In this document: positions 35,052 to 42,515 of the stretch, one piece after another | Layout of the letters: each line of letters opens with the position of its first letter | How positions within the stretch are numbered: the first letter of the stretch is position 1 | NCBI RefSeq assembly: GCF_026616895.1 | Contig: NZ_JANYME010000005.1 | Coordinates: forward strand, 102,160-166,159 | Direction: 5' to 3' | DNA length: 64,000 nt | Origin: Campylobacter sp. MG1 | Lineage (GTDB): Bacteria > Campylobacterota > Campylobacteria > Campylobacterales > Campylobacteraceae | The notes under the pieces: generated by a model | Told to the model about the DNA's origin: nothing | Databases searched by the model: none | What the model saw: only the letters and a program-made list of their open reading frames with translations | Translations under genes and position numbers: made by a program

Positions 35052-36725
35052 ATGTTAATAAATACTATAGGATTTTTAAATAATAATGAAAACAAAAATA
35101 CAGACAATAACTTTTCAACCTTTAAAGAAAATGCAATAATTCCTTGTGAATTTACAAATTCAATATGTTTTGGACAAACTGGTTGTGGAAAAACAAGTAG
35201 CTTTGTCCTACCTAACATAAAAAACAGATTAGAATTAAACCACAACCTAATAGTATTCGATTACAAAGGAAATTTATACGAACAAGTTATGTTTTTGTCA
35301 CAAGATAGATTTAATGATATAAAATTACTTGGCTACCCATTAGGATGCAAATTTAACTTGCTAAAAGAATTAAATGACAAAGATTTTGATTTAATTTTTA
35401 TTGATGAATCAAAAATGGACTACTGGGCAAAATCAGCAAAGGCACTTTTTATGGCATTAAAAGACTTAATTGAATTAACTATTAAATTTAAAAATGAAAA
35501 ATTCTATAAAAATTTTAACGATTTTAATCTACCAAAAGAACTAAGCTTTAACACAATTTATCAATATTTAAACACAAAAGAAATTTCAAAATTATGCAGT
35601 TTTTGTAAAGATTATATTTTAAGCGTTCATTTAGGAACAAAAATAGGTTTGAAAAATGATTACAATATATTTTTAGCTAATAAAATTTATAAAAGTTGTG
35701 AATTTTTAGAGCCATTTACTGACGAAAACTTAGAGAGTACAAGTAGTAGTACGGGTAATAAAGGTGTTATTGAATGCTGTGCTAACTATATAAAAGATTT
35801 AGCAATGAATGAAAGTATCAACAATGACAAGGGCTGTTTAAGAGATTTACTTTCACAAAATTTTATATTTATAATAAATTGCTCTTATCTTACAAATAAT
35901 ATAAATATGATTTTAAATAAATGTATTTTTAATATTCTTAAAGAAATTAAAAACAAAAAACCAACAAGCATATTCTTAGATGAAGCACATAAAATAATTG
36001 ATAAAAATAGCATTCCTGAAGTTAGCGTGTGTAGAGAATTTAAAGTAGAATATTTTTTCTCAACACAAAATAAGAATCAGTTAATTACATTATTAGGTAA
36101 CACTGCAAGTGATGCTTTATTGCAAAATATAGCTCGTCAAATTTCATTTTATGATAATTCAGATGATAATTATAAATATTTAAAAACTTTTGAATTTAAA
36201 ATAACTGAAAATTCTAAAGATTTTGATGATGAAATTCATACAGCAAAACATATTTTTATAAATGAAAATATTTGTAACGAGATGAATTCTAAATATTATG
36301 AAATGATTTTAAAAAACAATAATGATTATATTTTAGTGGATGAAAACGGAAAAAAATATAATAAAAATATAGTGATAAAACAAAAAAATAACAATAATAT
36401 AAATGAAATTTTAATATTAAAAAACGAAAAATCAATCTTAGGCTATATTTTTAACAAAAAAGAAAATCAAGAAAATAAAAAACAATGTCTAACATTTATT
36501 GAAAAAAATATAAAAAATAGTAATTTCACTGCATCAAAATATTTAGCAGAATGTAGATGCAAAAAAGAACCAGAAATATTAGACAAGACAAGATATAAAT
36601 TTGATCAAAAAACGCTTGATGAAACTAGAAAAGAAATGAGTCACTACATTGATGACTATTATGATAACATTGACTTTGTAGAAAATTATTGCGACCTAGA
36701 TAATAATTTTGATGATGAATATTGA
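35052..36725 (+). CDS. orphan VirD4/TraG-like ATPase
   Basis: A 557-residue soluble P-loop ATPase resembling type IV coupling proteins. Walker A is GQTGCGKTSSFVLPNI starting at residue 41, followed by LIVFDYKGNLYEQ, which matches the D-x-KGEL motif of VirD4/TraG. Walker B is SIFLDEAHKI near residue 306, then EYFFSTQNKNQL and NIARQISFYD, comparable to the C-terminal motor motifs. It lacks the N-terminal membrane anchor of VirD4. The C-terminal 170 residues are Asn/Lys/Glu rich and unlike anything I know. No relaxase, VirB gene or integrase is near, so its role is open: DNA-pumping ATPase of a lost element or a stand-alone defence ATPase. Confidence 0.7.
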   Translation: MLINTIGFLNNNENKNTDNNFSTFKENAIIPCEFTNSICFGQTGCGKTSSFVLPNIKNRLELNHNLIVFDYKGNLYEQVMFLSQDRFNDIKLLGYPLGCKFNLLKELNDKDFDLIFIDESKMDYWAKSAKALFMALKDLIELTIKFKNEKFYKNFNDFNLPKELSFNTIYQYLNTKEISKLCSFCKDYILSVHLGTKIGLKNDYNIFLANKIYKSCEFLEPFTDENLESTSSSTGNKGVIECCANYIKDLAMNESINNDKGCLRDLLSQNFIFIINCSYLTNNINMILNKCIFNILKEIKNKKPTSIFLDEAHKIIDKNSIPEVSVCREFKVEYFFSTQNKNQLITLLGNTASDALLQNIARQISFYDNSDDNYKYLKTFEFKITENSKDFDDEIHTAKHIFINENICNEMNSKYYEMILKNNNDYILVDENGKKYNKNIVIKQKNNNNINEILILKNEKSILGYIFNKKENQENKKQCLTFIEKNIKNSNFTASKYLAECRCKKEPEILDKTRYKFDQKTLDETRKEMSHYIDDYYDNIDFVENYCDLDNNFDDEY

Positions 36726-36747
36726 TTTAGCACCAAAAAGTGCTAAA
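36726..36747 (+). terminator. terminator of the orphan ATPase gene
   Basis: TTTAGCAC (36726-36733), loop CAAAAA, GTGCTAAA (36740-36747), immediately after the stop codon. The hairpin sequence is nearly the same as the one at 39516-39539 beside infA. Confidence 0.8.
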
Positions 36748-36909
36748 TTATTTAAGGATTTTTTATTTTTTTACTATAAGAAAAAATAACTAATAAGATA
36801 TATCACAATTATTACTCTATTAAATTCTATTACCATATTAAAATAACTTGATCTAACTATATTTATTATATATTTTTAGTAAACTCAAACTCTAAAAAAA
36901 TTTTAAAAT

Positions 36910-37010
36910 GATTACTGAATGAATATTTATGTGAAATATCCCAATATAAACAAAGTTTCAAAAATACTAGATAAAAATAAAATAGAGCATATTATAAAAA
37001 TTATTTAATT
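36910..37010 (+). pseudogene. decayed 3' end of the DUF3343 gene, copy 1
   Basis: The sequence aligns with the last 100 nt of the DUF3343 gene at 34583-34682: the end AATAAAATAGAGCATATTAT corresponds to AACAAAATAGAACATATAAT, and both finish ATTATTTAATTA. Frames are broken by stops. It shares 48 consecutive bases with the second remnant (38221-38270), more than either shares with the intact gene. Confidence 0.75.
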
Positions 37011-37074
37011 ACAGATTTAAATTCTAAGAAAATTTTATTTTATATTAAAATATAATTGACTATTTGTTTAACTT

Positions 37075-37091
37075 GGGGGGGGGGGTATAAT
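37075..37091 (+). promoter_or_regulatory. poly-G(11) tract abutting TATAAT, module A
   Basis: Eleven G (37075-37085) are followed directly by TATAAT (37086-37091), then a ribosome-binding site AAAAGGAG (37097-37104) and ATG at 37110. TTGTTT (37064-37069) lies 16 nt upstream of the -10 with the current tract length. If transcription starts at the usual distance, the leader is only about a dozen bases long and begins at or in the ribosome-binding site. The same arrangement with nine G occurs in front of the paralogue at 39445. Confidence 0.6.
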
Positions 37092-37109
37092 CACTCAAAA
37101 GGAGAACTA

Positions 37110-37813
37110 ATGAGTGAATTATCAACAAACGAAAACAAATATGAATTATTTAAAGGCGTTGCTTTAAGTGATAACTATGAAATAGTAGGTTATGATTTAG
37201 TTTATTTAAGTGAAATTGAAATTATTTCTATATCTAAAGAAGACTATAAAGATGCTGAAAAAAATCTAAAAGCATTGGCAAATTTTTTGGTTTTAATTGT
37301 GTTCTAAAAGTTACTAAAGAGCAATATACAGATAATACAAGCACGACCGGTATAATGGATACAAAAGGAACTATGAAAGCTAGTCCAAATCCTTTTGAAA
37401 TTTCAAGAAATTATGTTGTCAAAACAGCTTCTACTATAAAATCCATTACAAAAACAAACAATGTATTTACAATTAAAGGTTTGTTAGGTATTATCGGCAA
37501 ACCAAATCCAAATGCAAATACTTTAAAAATAATTTTTAAAGAAAAAGAAAAAATATATTTAGAATGTATAGATACAGCAAGAAATATTTATTATGCAAAT
37601 TTACATATAAAAAATATAGAACAAAAACTCTCAATATTTCCGATGAATATCTTTGCAAATTTTACAAGAGCAGGACTTGTTAAAAATCATGTAGAAACAT
37701 TGGTTAAATATGAAAATTCTTTAAAAGAATTGCTTGATAGATACGGTAAAGATTTTGTAACAATTTATAAAATATGTTCTAAAAATGTAACAATAAAACA
37801 CATGGGAGAGTAA
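37110..37813 (+). pseudogene. frameshifted module A first gene (paralogue of the gene at 38786-39445)
   Basis: Residues 1-61 (MSELSTNENKYELFKGVALS to ALANFL) are read from the ATG, then the frame is lost at a run of six T (37283-37288) and stops at 37307. Reading resumes one frame over with GFNCVLKVTKEQYTD and continues to TAA at 37811-37813, ending KNVTIKHMGE. The paralogue has LASYLGFNCVLNIVRDSYTD at this place, so one base has been lost. The middle part (IKGLLGIIGKPNPN) is strongly conserved between the copies. The A-L..LGFN-V pattern loosely resembles YbjQ-type domains; this is only a guess. It may be reversible if the T run slips. Confidence 0.75.
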
Positions 37814-37815
37814 AA

Positions 37816-38054
37816 ATGCAAGAAAATATAACAAACAAAACAGGTGATTTTGCAATGGCTTTTGATTTAATGATAGAAAATAACGATTATAATTTTAGTG
37901 AAGAAAATATAATAAAATATATCAATCTAATAGAACAACCAAAACCGATTGTAAATTTTCTAATAAAGAAAAAATAATATTAGTAATCTCAACTATCTTA
38001 TGCTTTACACCACTTGGTTTTATTGTACTGCCAATAATACTAATCTATTTATAA
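37816..38054 (+). pseudogene. frameshifted module A second gene (small membrane protein)
   Basis: An ATG 2 nt after the stop of the preceding gene opens a 53-codon frame (MQENITNKTGDFAMAFDLM...) to 37977. The segment TGDFAMAFDLM matches QGEYAIAFHKM in the paralogous gene at 38318-38644. A membrane helix (IILVISTILCFTPLGFIVL) is encoded in another frame and ends at TAA 38052-38054, so a frameshift around 37940-37951 has separated the soluble and the membrane part. Confidence 0.6.
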
Positions 38055-38109
38055 AAAATTTAATAAATAGATTTGATTGTTTATAATTTAAATCTTTGGA
38101 GAGCATAAG

Positions 38110-38280
38110 AGAGAACAGGTGTTAAATTAAGCGAATATTTATAATAAATTAGTCTCAACGCCAAGATAACTCTCAAATGATGCAAAATAAGTGTTTAAGT
38201 AGAATGCCCTAATATAAGTGAAGTTTCAAAAATACTAGATAAAAATAAAATAGAGCATATTATAAAAATAATCTAATTAC
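38110..38280 (+). pseudogene. decayed 3' part of the DUF3343 gene, copy 2
   Basis: The stretch containing TTATAATAAATTAGTCTCAA (from 38140) is identical to the intact gene at 34545-34564, and ..CAACGCCAAG.. and TAGAGCATATTAT follow in the same order. It covers about the last 170 nt of the DUF3343 gene with several frame-breaking changes. It lies on the far side of module A from copy 1, so the module is bracketed by two direct copies. Confidence 0.75.
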
Positions 38281-38317
38281 GGATTCAAATTCCACTTGGA
38301 ATTTAAATCACTATTGA

Positions 38318-38644
38318 TTAAAATTTAATTTTATGCTTTAGATATTTTTTATAGACTATTATTTCTATAATAATCAAGAAAATAAAAATCCCGAAATTAT
38401 CAAACATATCATTCTTCGTTTCACCAACAAACACCCACCAAGCTATACCACTAAATATAACAGCTACTGGGTATAAAATAAAGATATAATTTATTTTTTT
38501 AATTATATTTAGTTTTACATTTTTTATTAATCTCATATTATTTGATACTTCTAAATCACTTCCGTAAGCCATTTTATGAAATGCTATAGCATATTCACCT
38601 TGTTTAAAATCATAAAAATTATTTATTATTTCTACAGTTCTCAT
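38318..38644 (-). CDS. module B second gene, small membrane protein
   Basis: A 108-residue protein. Residues about 1-50 are polar, with KQGEYAIAFHKMAYGSD matching the module A remnant; residues 50-100 hold two membrane helices (IFILYPVAVIFSGIAWWVF and FGIFIFLIIIEIIVY). The ATG follows directly after the TAA at 38645-38647 that ends the conserved tail of the preceding gene, so the two genes were built as a coupled pair in both modules. No known family. Confidence 0.6.
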   Translation of the reverse strand: MRTVEIINNFYDFKQGEYAIAFHKMAYGSDLEVSNNMRLIKNVKLNIIKKINYIFILYPVAVIFSGIAWWVFVGETKNDMFDNFGIFIFLIIIEIIVYKKYLKHKIKF

Positions 38645-38785
38645 TTATGCTCCTATATGTTTAATACTTGCTTTTGATGTGGCTTTATAAATAGCTATCA
38701 TTTCATCACCATATTTTTTAGCAAGGTCTTTTAGTTTTAATTCATTTGCGCATAAAATATTTACTTCTTTATTTCTTTTTATTTT
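38645..38785 (-). pseudogene. in-frame tail of module B first gene beyond a stop codon
   Basis: The codons after the TAA at 38786-38788 stay open in the same frame and encode ELKLKDLAKKYGDEMIAIYK and SKASIKHIGA before TAA at 38645-38647. This matches SLKELLDRYGKDFVTIYK and SKNVTIKHMGE in module A. The tail is thus conserved, and either the stop is a recent nonsense mutation in module B or the stop is read through. Confidence 0.65.
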
Positions 38786-39445
38786 TTAAGGCAAATAAAA
38801 TGATAAAAAAGCTATACCTAAAAAACAGAACAAAATAATATGTAACATAAAAAATCCAACATTAAACCCAACAATAGCAGCTGTTATAATTGCTAAAAAA
38901 GTACCAATAATAATACTTGGAATAACCCAAATATCATGCTCTATTCCTTCTAATATACAATTTGCCTCGTAAATAGGCTGAGTAGTGCTTTGGCATTCAT
39001 AAACTATATTTGCTCTTTCTAAAATAGCGTTTAAATTTAGACTTTCTCCATTAGGATTTGGCTTACCTATGATTGCTAAAGTGCCTTTTATTCTAAAATT
39101 ATTATTTACTTTAGTTTCTGTATTGATTGTAGACCTTGATTTATAAGAGTTAGAAAAAACACCAACAACCCTACCCTCTGTATGCATAGTCCCTGATGTT
39201 TGCATACTATCAGTATAGCTATCTCTTACTATATTTAAAACACAATTAAAACCTAAATAACTAGCTAGATTTTTTAATGACTTTTCTGCATCTTCATAGT
39301 TAATTGTGGATTTTGCAGTTATTTCTATTTCACTCATATAAATTAAACCATATTGAGTAACGTCGTTATTATTAACTAACAAAACGCCTTTAAACAAATC
39401 ATATTTGTTTTCATTTTGATTTTCGTTTGTAGTTAAATCACTCAT
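38786..39445 (-). CDS. module B first gene, phase-variable protein of unknown function
   Basis: A 219-residue protein. The first 150 residues are soluble (MSDLTTNENQNENKYDLFKG at the start, DAEKSLKNLASYLGFNCVL, IKGTLAIIGKPNPNGES), and two membrane helices follow at about 165-218. The soluble part is homologous to the frameshifted gene in module A; after about residue 160 the two diverge, module A lacking the helices. The frame ends at a TAA that is followed in-frame by the conserved tail described at 38645-38785. Expression is probably set by the nine-G tract in front. Role unknown. Confidence 0.65.
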   Translation of the reverse strand: MSDLTTNENQNENKYDLFKGVLLVNNNDVTQYGLIYMSEIEITAKSTINYEDAEKSLKNLASYLGFNCVLNIVRDSYTDSMQTSGTMHTEGRVVGVFSNSYKSRSTINTETKVNNNFRIKGTLAIIGKPNPNGESLNLNAILERANIVYECQSTTQPIYEANCILEGIEHDIWVIPSIIIGTFLAIITAAIVGFNVGFFMLHIILFCFLGIAFLSFYLP

Positions 39446-39463
39446 TTTATCTCCTTTGGAGTG

Positions 39464-39478
39464 ATTATACCCCCCCCC
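39464..39478 (-). promoter_or_regulatory. poly-G(9) tract abutting TATAAT, module B
   Basis: On the minus strand nine G (39478-39470) run directly into TATAAT (39469-39464), followed by AAAGGAG (39457-39451) and the ATG at 39445. Spacing from the G tract to the ATG is 24 nt, identical to module A, but the tract is two bases shorter. The upstream sequences of the two copies are unrelated. Confidence 0.6.
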
Positions 39479-39515
39479 AAGATAAATGAATGGTAAATAA
39501 AAAATAATTTAGAAA

Positions 39516-39539
39516 TTTAGCACCATAAAAAGTGCTAAA
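39516..39539 (-). terminator. terminator of infA
   Basis: TTTAGCAC (39516-39523), loop CATAAAAA, GTGCTAAA (39532-39539) directly after the infA stop on the minus strand and followed by a T-rich run. Nearly identical to the hairpin at 36726-36747. Confidence 0.8.
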
Positions 39540-39758
39540 TTATTTGTGTCTATAAGTAATGCGTCCTTTATCAAGACTATAAGGAGTTAGCTCAACTCTT
39601 ACTCTATCTCCTGGCATAATTTTAATATAGTGCATTCTCATTTTACCCGCAATGTGGCATAAAATTACGTGTTTGTTATCAAGCTCAACTTTAAAAGTTG
39701 CATTTGGTAAAGCTTCAATAACTTCGCCGTCAATTTCTATTACATCATCTTTAGCCAT
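39540..39758 (-). CDS. infA: translation initiation factor IF-1
   Basis: A 72-residue S1-fold protein with [20 protein letters not shown], the [20 protein letters not shown] core and the C-terminal [11 protein letters not shown] used the ATG at 39758, which gives the standard length. It is followed by its own terminator, so it is transcribed alone or with a gene further upstream; rpmJ lies 7.7 kb away on the same strand. Confidence 0.97.
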   Translation of the reverse strand: MAKDDVIEIDGEVIEALPNATFKVELDNKHVILCHIAGKMRMHYIKIMPGDRVRVELTPYSLDKGRITYRHK

Positions 39759-39875
39759 AATTTTCCTTTGTAAAAATGTAAAGGTCAATAATAACATAAA
39801 AACCATTAAAAAACTAAATTTATTATTAAATAAAATAATTTAAAATAAAAGTTTATTTCACACAAGGATAAAGTT

Positions 39876-40943
39876 ATGAAAAGAAGAACATTTTTAACTT
39901 TATCGTCTGCAGTTGCAGCAAACACTTTACTAAGTGCGAATGAAACACCTTTAGTAAATAATACTCAAGCAACAAAAGACGATAGTAAAGAATACATTGT
40001 AAGCTTAAAACATAATTTAAGCGAATTAGGCGAAGTTAGCAAAATATGGCTTCCATTACCAAAATCACGCTCATATCAATACCTTACAAGTGATATTGTA
40101 AATAGTGGAAATTACAATGAAATTTATTTAAGTGATTTTGAAACTAATAGTTTATATGCAAGTTTTTCTAATGTAAAAGCTGAATTAATAACACAATTTA
40201 GCATTAAAACTCACGATAGAATTACTGATTTTTCTAAAGTTAATTTTAATGAAAACGAGAAATTAGACGAAAGTATCGCACAATATTTAAAACCAAGCGA
40301 ACATATTTTTACTAGTGGAATAGTAAAAGAATATGCACTAAAAATTACAAAAGGTATAAAAGGCGATTTAGAAAAAGCAAAAGCTATTTATGATTGGGTA
40401 GCACTTAATTTTACTCGTGATGAGAGCGTAATTGGGTGTGGAATTGGTGATGCTAAGGCTATTTTAGAAAGTAAAAAACTTTATGGCAAATGCACTGATA
40501 TTAGCTCTGTTTTTGTAGCACTTTTAAGAAGTATTAATATTCCTGCTAGAGAGTGCTTTGGAATTCGTTTAGGTGCGAGTAGATTTTATGCTGCAATGGG
40601 TAGTAAAGAAAATATAACAAAAGCTCAACATTGTAGGGCGGAGTTTTATCTAAAAGGCTATGGGTGGATTCCTTGCGATCCTGCTGATGTAGCTAAAGTT
40701 AAATTATCTTTAAACCTAGATAATAATGATAGTGGGATACAAAAATTAAGAGAATTTCAATTCGGCAATTGGGAAATGTGTTGGTGCGAGTTTAATACTA
40801 AAAGAGATTTCGTGCTAATTCCACGCCCAGCTCAAGCACCGCTTAATAATTTTGGCTATGTATATGCTGAAGTTGATTCAAATACTATTGATTATTATTC
40901 ACCTAATGAATTTGTATATGAATACACTTCAAAACAAATATGA
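39876..40943 (+). CDS. Tat-exported transglutaminase-like protein
   Basis: A 355-residue protein with a twin-arginine signal (MKRRTFLTLSSAVAANTLLS), indicating export in folded form. Residues about 160-290 are a transglutaminase-like papain fold. The catalytic Cys is in GKCTDISSVFVALLRS near residue 206, the His in AQHCRAEFYLKGYGWIP near residue 252 and the Asp in CDPAD near residue 268. Bacterial members act as proteases or amidases. It overlaps the next gene by 4 nt; that gene and the following one look like MerT and MerP, so a link to metal or thiol handling is possible but unproven. Confidence 0.8.
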   Translation: MKRRTFLTLSSAVAANTLLSANETPLVNNTQATKDDSKEYIVSLKHNLSELGEVSKIWLPLPKSRSYQYLTSDIVNSGNYNEIYLSDFETNSLYASFSNVKAELITQFSIKTHDRITDFSKVNFNENEKLDESIAQYLKPSEHIFTSGIVKEYALKITKGIKGDLEKAKAIYDWVALNFTRDESVIGCGIGDAKAILESKKLYGKCTDISSVFVALLRSINIPARECFGIRLGASRFYAAMGSKENITKAQHCRAEFYLKGYGWIPCDPADVAKVKLSLNLDNNDSGIQKLREFQFGNWEMCWCEFNTKRDFVLIPRPAQAPLNNFGYVYAEVDSNTIDYYSPNEFVYEYTSKQI

Positions 40944-41212
40944 AAAAATATTTAATATCAATGTTTATCTTAGCTATTAGCTCTAGCCTTTGTTGTGTTG
41001 GAGCTATTAGTTTTTTGATATTTGGAGTAAGCCTTGTTAATTTTGATTTTTTAGCACCTTTTAGAGTATATTTAGGGATTGCAACCTGCATTTTATATTG
41101 CATATTTGTCTATAAAAAACTAAATCAAAAAAATAAAATCAGATTATTTTTAATAGGACTTGCATTATTATTTATCATATTTTATCCTGAAATTATAGGA
41201 GCAATGATTTGA
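40940..41212 (+). CDS. MerT-like small membrane protein
   Basis: A 90-residue protein with three membrane helices. The first has an adjacent cysteine pair in SSLCCVGAISFLIFG (C18, C19), followed by FLAPFRVYLGIATCILY. This order resembles the first two helices of mercuric transporter MerT, where a Cys-Cys pair in helix 1 receives the metal. The third helix is short. It is flanked by 4-nt overlaps with the transglutaminase-like gene and the MerP-like gene. Confidence 0.6.
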   Translation: MKKYLISMFILAISSSLCCVGAISFLIFGVSLVNFDFLAPFRVYLGIATCILYCIFVYKKLNQKNKIRLFLIGLALLFIIFYPEIIGAMI

Positions 41213-41463
41213 AAAAAATATTATTGTTAAGCTTATTTTTAAGTGTTTTAAATGCTTATGAATACACTTTAGAAATTCCTAAAATACATTGTCCATTATG
41301 CACGGCAATTGTTAGAAAGGCACTACTAAAAATTGATGGAGTAAATAAAGTAAATGTTAGTTTAGAAAATAAAACAGCGATAATTAAAAGCGATAAAGAA
41401 CTTAACGAAAGCATAATAAATCAAGCACTTTTTAATACAGGCTATCAAGGAATACTTAAATAA
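41209..41463 (+). CDS. periplasmic heavy-metal-associated (MerP/HMA) protein
   Basis: An 84-residue protein with a signal peptide (residues 1-16) and a HMA domain: IPKIHCPLCTAIVRKALLKI carries the metal-binding pair C28 and C31, followed by VNKVNVSLENKTAII. The start is TTG at 41209 overlapping the TGA of the preceding gene, with AGGAG (41197-41201) correctly spaced. It would pass metal to the MerT-like protein. The metal could be Hg, Cu or Zn; the sequence does not say. Confidence 0.75.
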   Translation: MKKILLLSLFLSVLNAYEYTLEIPKIHCPLCTAIVRKALLKIDGVNKVNVSLENKTAIIKSDKELNESIINQALFNTGYQGILK

Positions 41464-41495
41464 ATCCTATTTTAAAAAGAATTTAAAATAGGATT
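41463..41495. terminator. bidirectional terminator
   Basis: AATCCTATTTTAAA (41463-41476) and TTTAAAATAGGATT (41482-41495) form a perfect 14-bp stem with loop AAGAA between the convergent MerP-like and rhodanese genes. Confidence 0.85.
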
Positions 41496-41500
41496 AAAAA

Positions 41501-41890
41501 TTAATTTTGATATGGAACTAATTTAATATCTGTCTTTAATAATTCGTTCATTCCACCATCAAGATTTATTATATTAGTAAAGCCGTTTTGCTCAAGCATT
41601 TTAGTTACCATTGCACTTCTTTTGCCACTTTTACACATAATTGCTATCTTGCTGTCCTTTGCAAAATTTTTATTAACTTCGTTTAAAAATTCCGGATTTA
41701 TACTTCCATCTTCATTTAAATATGTAATCAGTTTTGCACCATTTACAACGCCTGTTTCAGCATACTCTTTCGGCATTCTAACATCAATTAAATTCTCATT
41801 ATTTGAAAAATCAAATTCGCTAATTTTCACATTAGTTACATCAGCATTTAAAAATCCAAATAAACCTAAAAACATTAATAATTTTTTCAT
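41501..41890 (-). CDS. periplasmic rhodanese-like protein
   Basis: A 129-residue single-domain rhodanese. Residues 1-16 are a signal peptide (MKKLLMFLGLFGFLNA). The core has LIDVRMPKEYAETGVVNGA near residue 35 and the active loop MCKSGKRSAM near residue 87 with the persulfide-forming Cys. INLDGGMNELL ends the fold. Such exported rhodaneses act on thiosulfate or thiols in the periplasm. It lies 1 nt after upp. Confidence 0.87.
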   Translation of the reverse strand: MKKLLMFLGLFGFLNADVTNVKISEFDFSNNENLIDVRMPKEYAETGVVNGAKLITYLNEDGSINPEFLNEVNKNFAKDSKIAIMCKSGKRSAMVTKMLEQNGFTNIINLDGGMNELLKTDIKLVPYQN

Positions 41891-41891
41891 A

Positions 41892-42515
41892 TTAATCCTT
41901 TAAAGTATTAAAAATTCTATCACCAGCATCACCAAGACCTGGGATAATATAGCCTTTTTCATTCAGCCCTTTATCCAAACAAGCAGTAATTAATGCTACA
42001 TCTGGATGCTTTGCTTTCATTTTACTAACCGCCTCAGGTGCCGCTATTATACTAGCAAAAATTATTTTTTTTACGCCTACTTTTTTTAATCTATCAACAG
42101 CTGCAATAGCACTTCCGCCTGTTGCAAACATAGGGTCAATTATAATTGCGGTTTTATTTTGCATATCTTGTGGGTATTTTTCAAAGAAAAATTCAGGCTC
42201 AAGCGTTTCTTCATTGCGTTGAATGCCTAAAAATCCCACGCTAGCCTTACCTAATAAATCAAGTGCAATATCACTCATACCAAGTGCAGCCCTTAAAATA
42301 GGCACTATTACAATATCATCACTGATAACTTCGCACTCACAAGGCATAAGTGGAGTTTGAACCTCCACTTTTTCTGTGCTTAAAAATTCACAAGCTTCAT
42401 AAATCACAAATCCGCTAAGCTTTTTTATATGCTCACGGAATTCTCTACAAGATGTATTTTTATCTCTAATTTTCGCTAAATATGTTGATACTAATTTATT
42501 TTTAATTACTTTCAT
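41892..42515 (-). CDS. upp: uracil phosphoribosyltransferase Upp
   Basis: Upp makes UMP from uracil and PRPP. The PRPP-binding motif is IIIDPMFATGGSAIAAVD near residue 125, with VPILRAALGM near residue 75 and the uracil-binding C-terminus GYIIPGLGDAGDR. The ATG at 42515 ([10 protein letters not shown]) gives 207 aa, the family length. It overlaps the malic enzyme gene by 14 nt. The uracil permease at 48964 would supply its substrate. Confidence 0.95.
   Translation of the reverse strand: MKVIKNKLVSTYLAKIRDKNTSCREFREHIKKLSGFVIYEACEFLSTEKVEVQTPLMPCECEVISDDIVIVPILRAALGMSDIALDLLGKASVGFLGIQRNEETLEPEFFFEKYPQDMQNKTAIIIDPMFATGGSAIAAVDRLKKVGVKKIIFASIIAAPEAVSKMKAKHPDVALITACLDKGLNEKGYIIPGLGDAGDRIFNTLKD

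Noticed and set aside
37056..37109. A TTG-initiated extension of module A through the G tract
   Set aside because: It would make the tract coding, but module B has no in-frame start upstream of its tract and the upstream sequences are unrelated, so a promoter role fits better.
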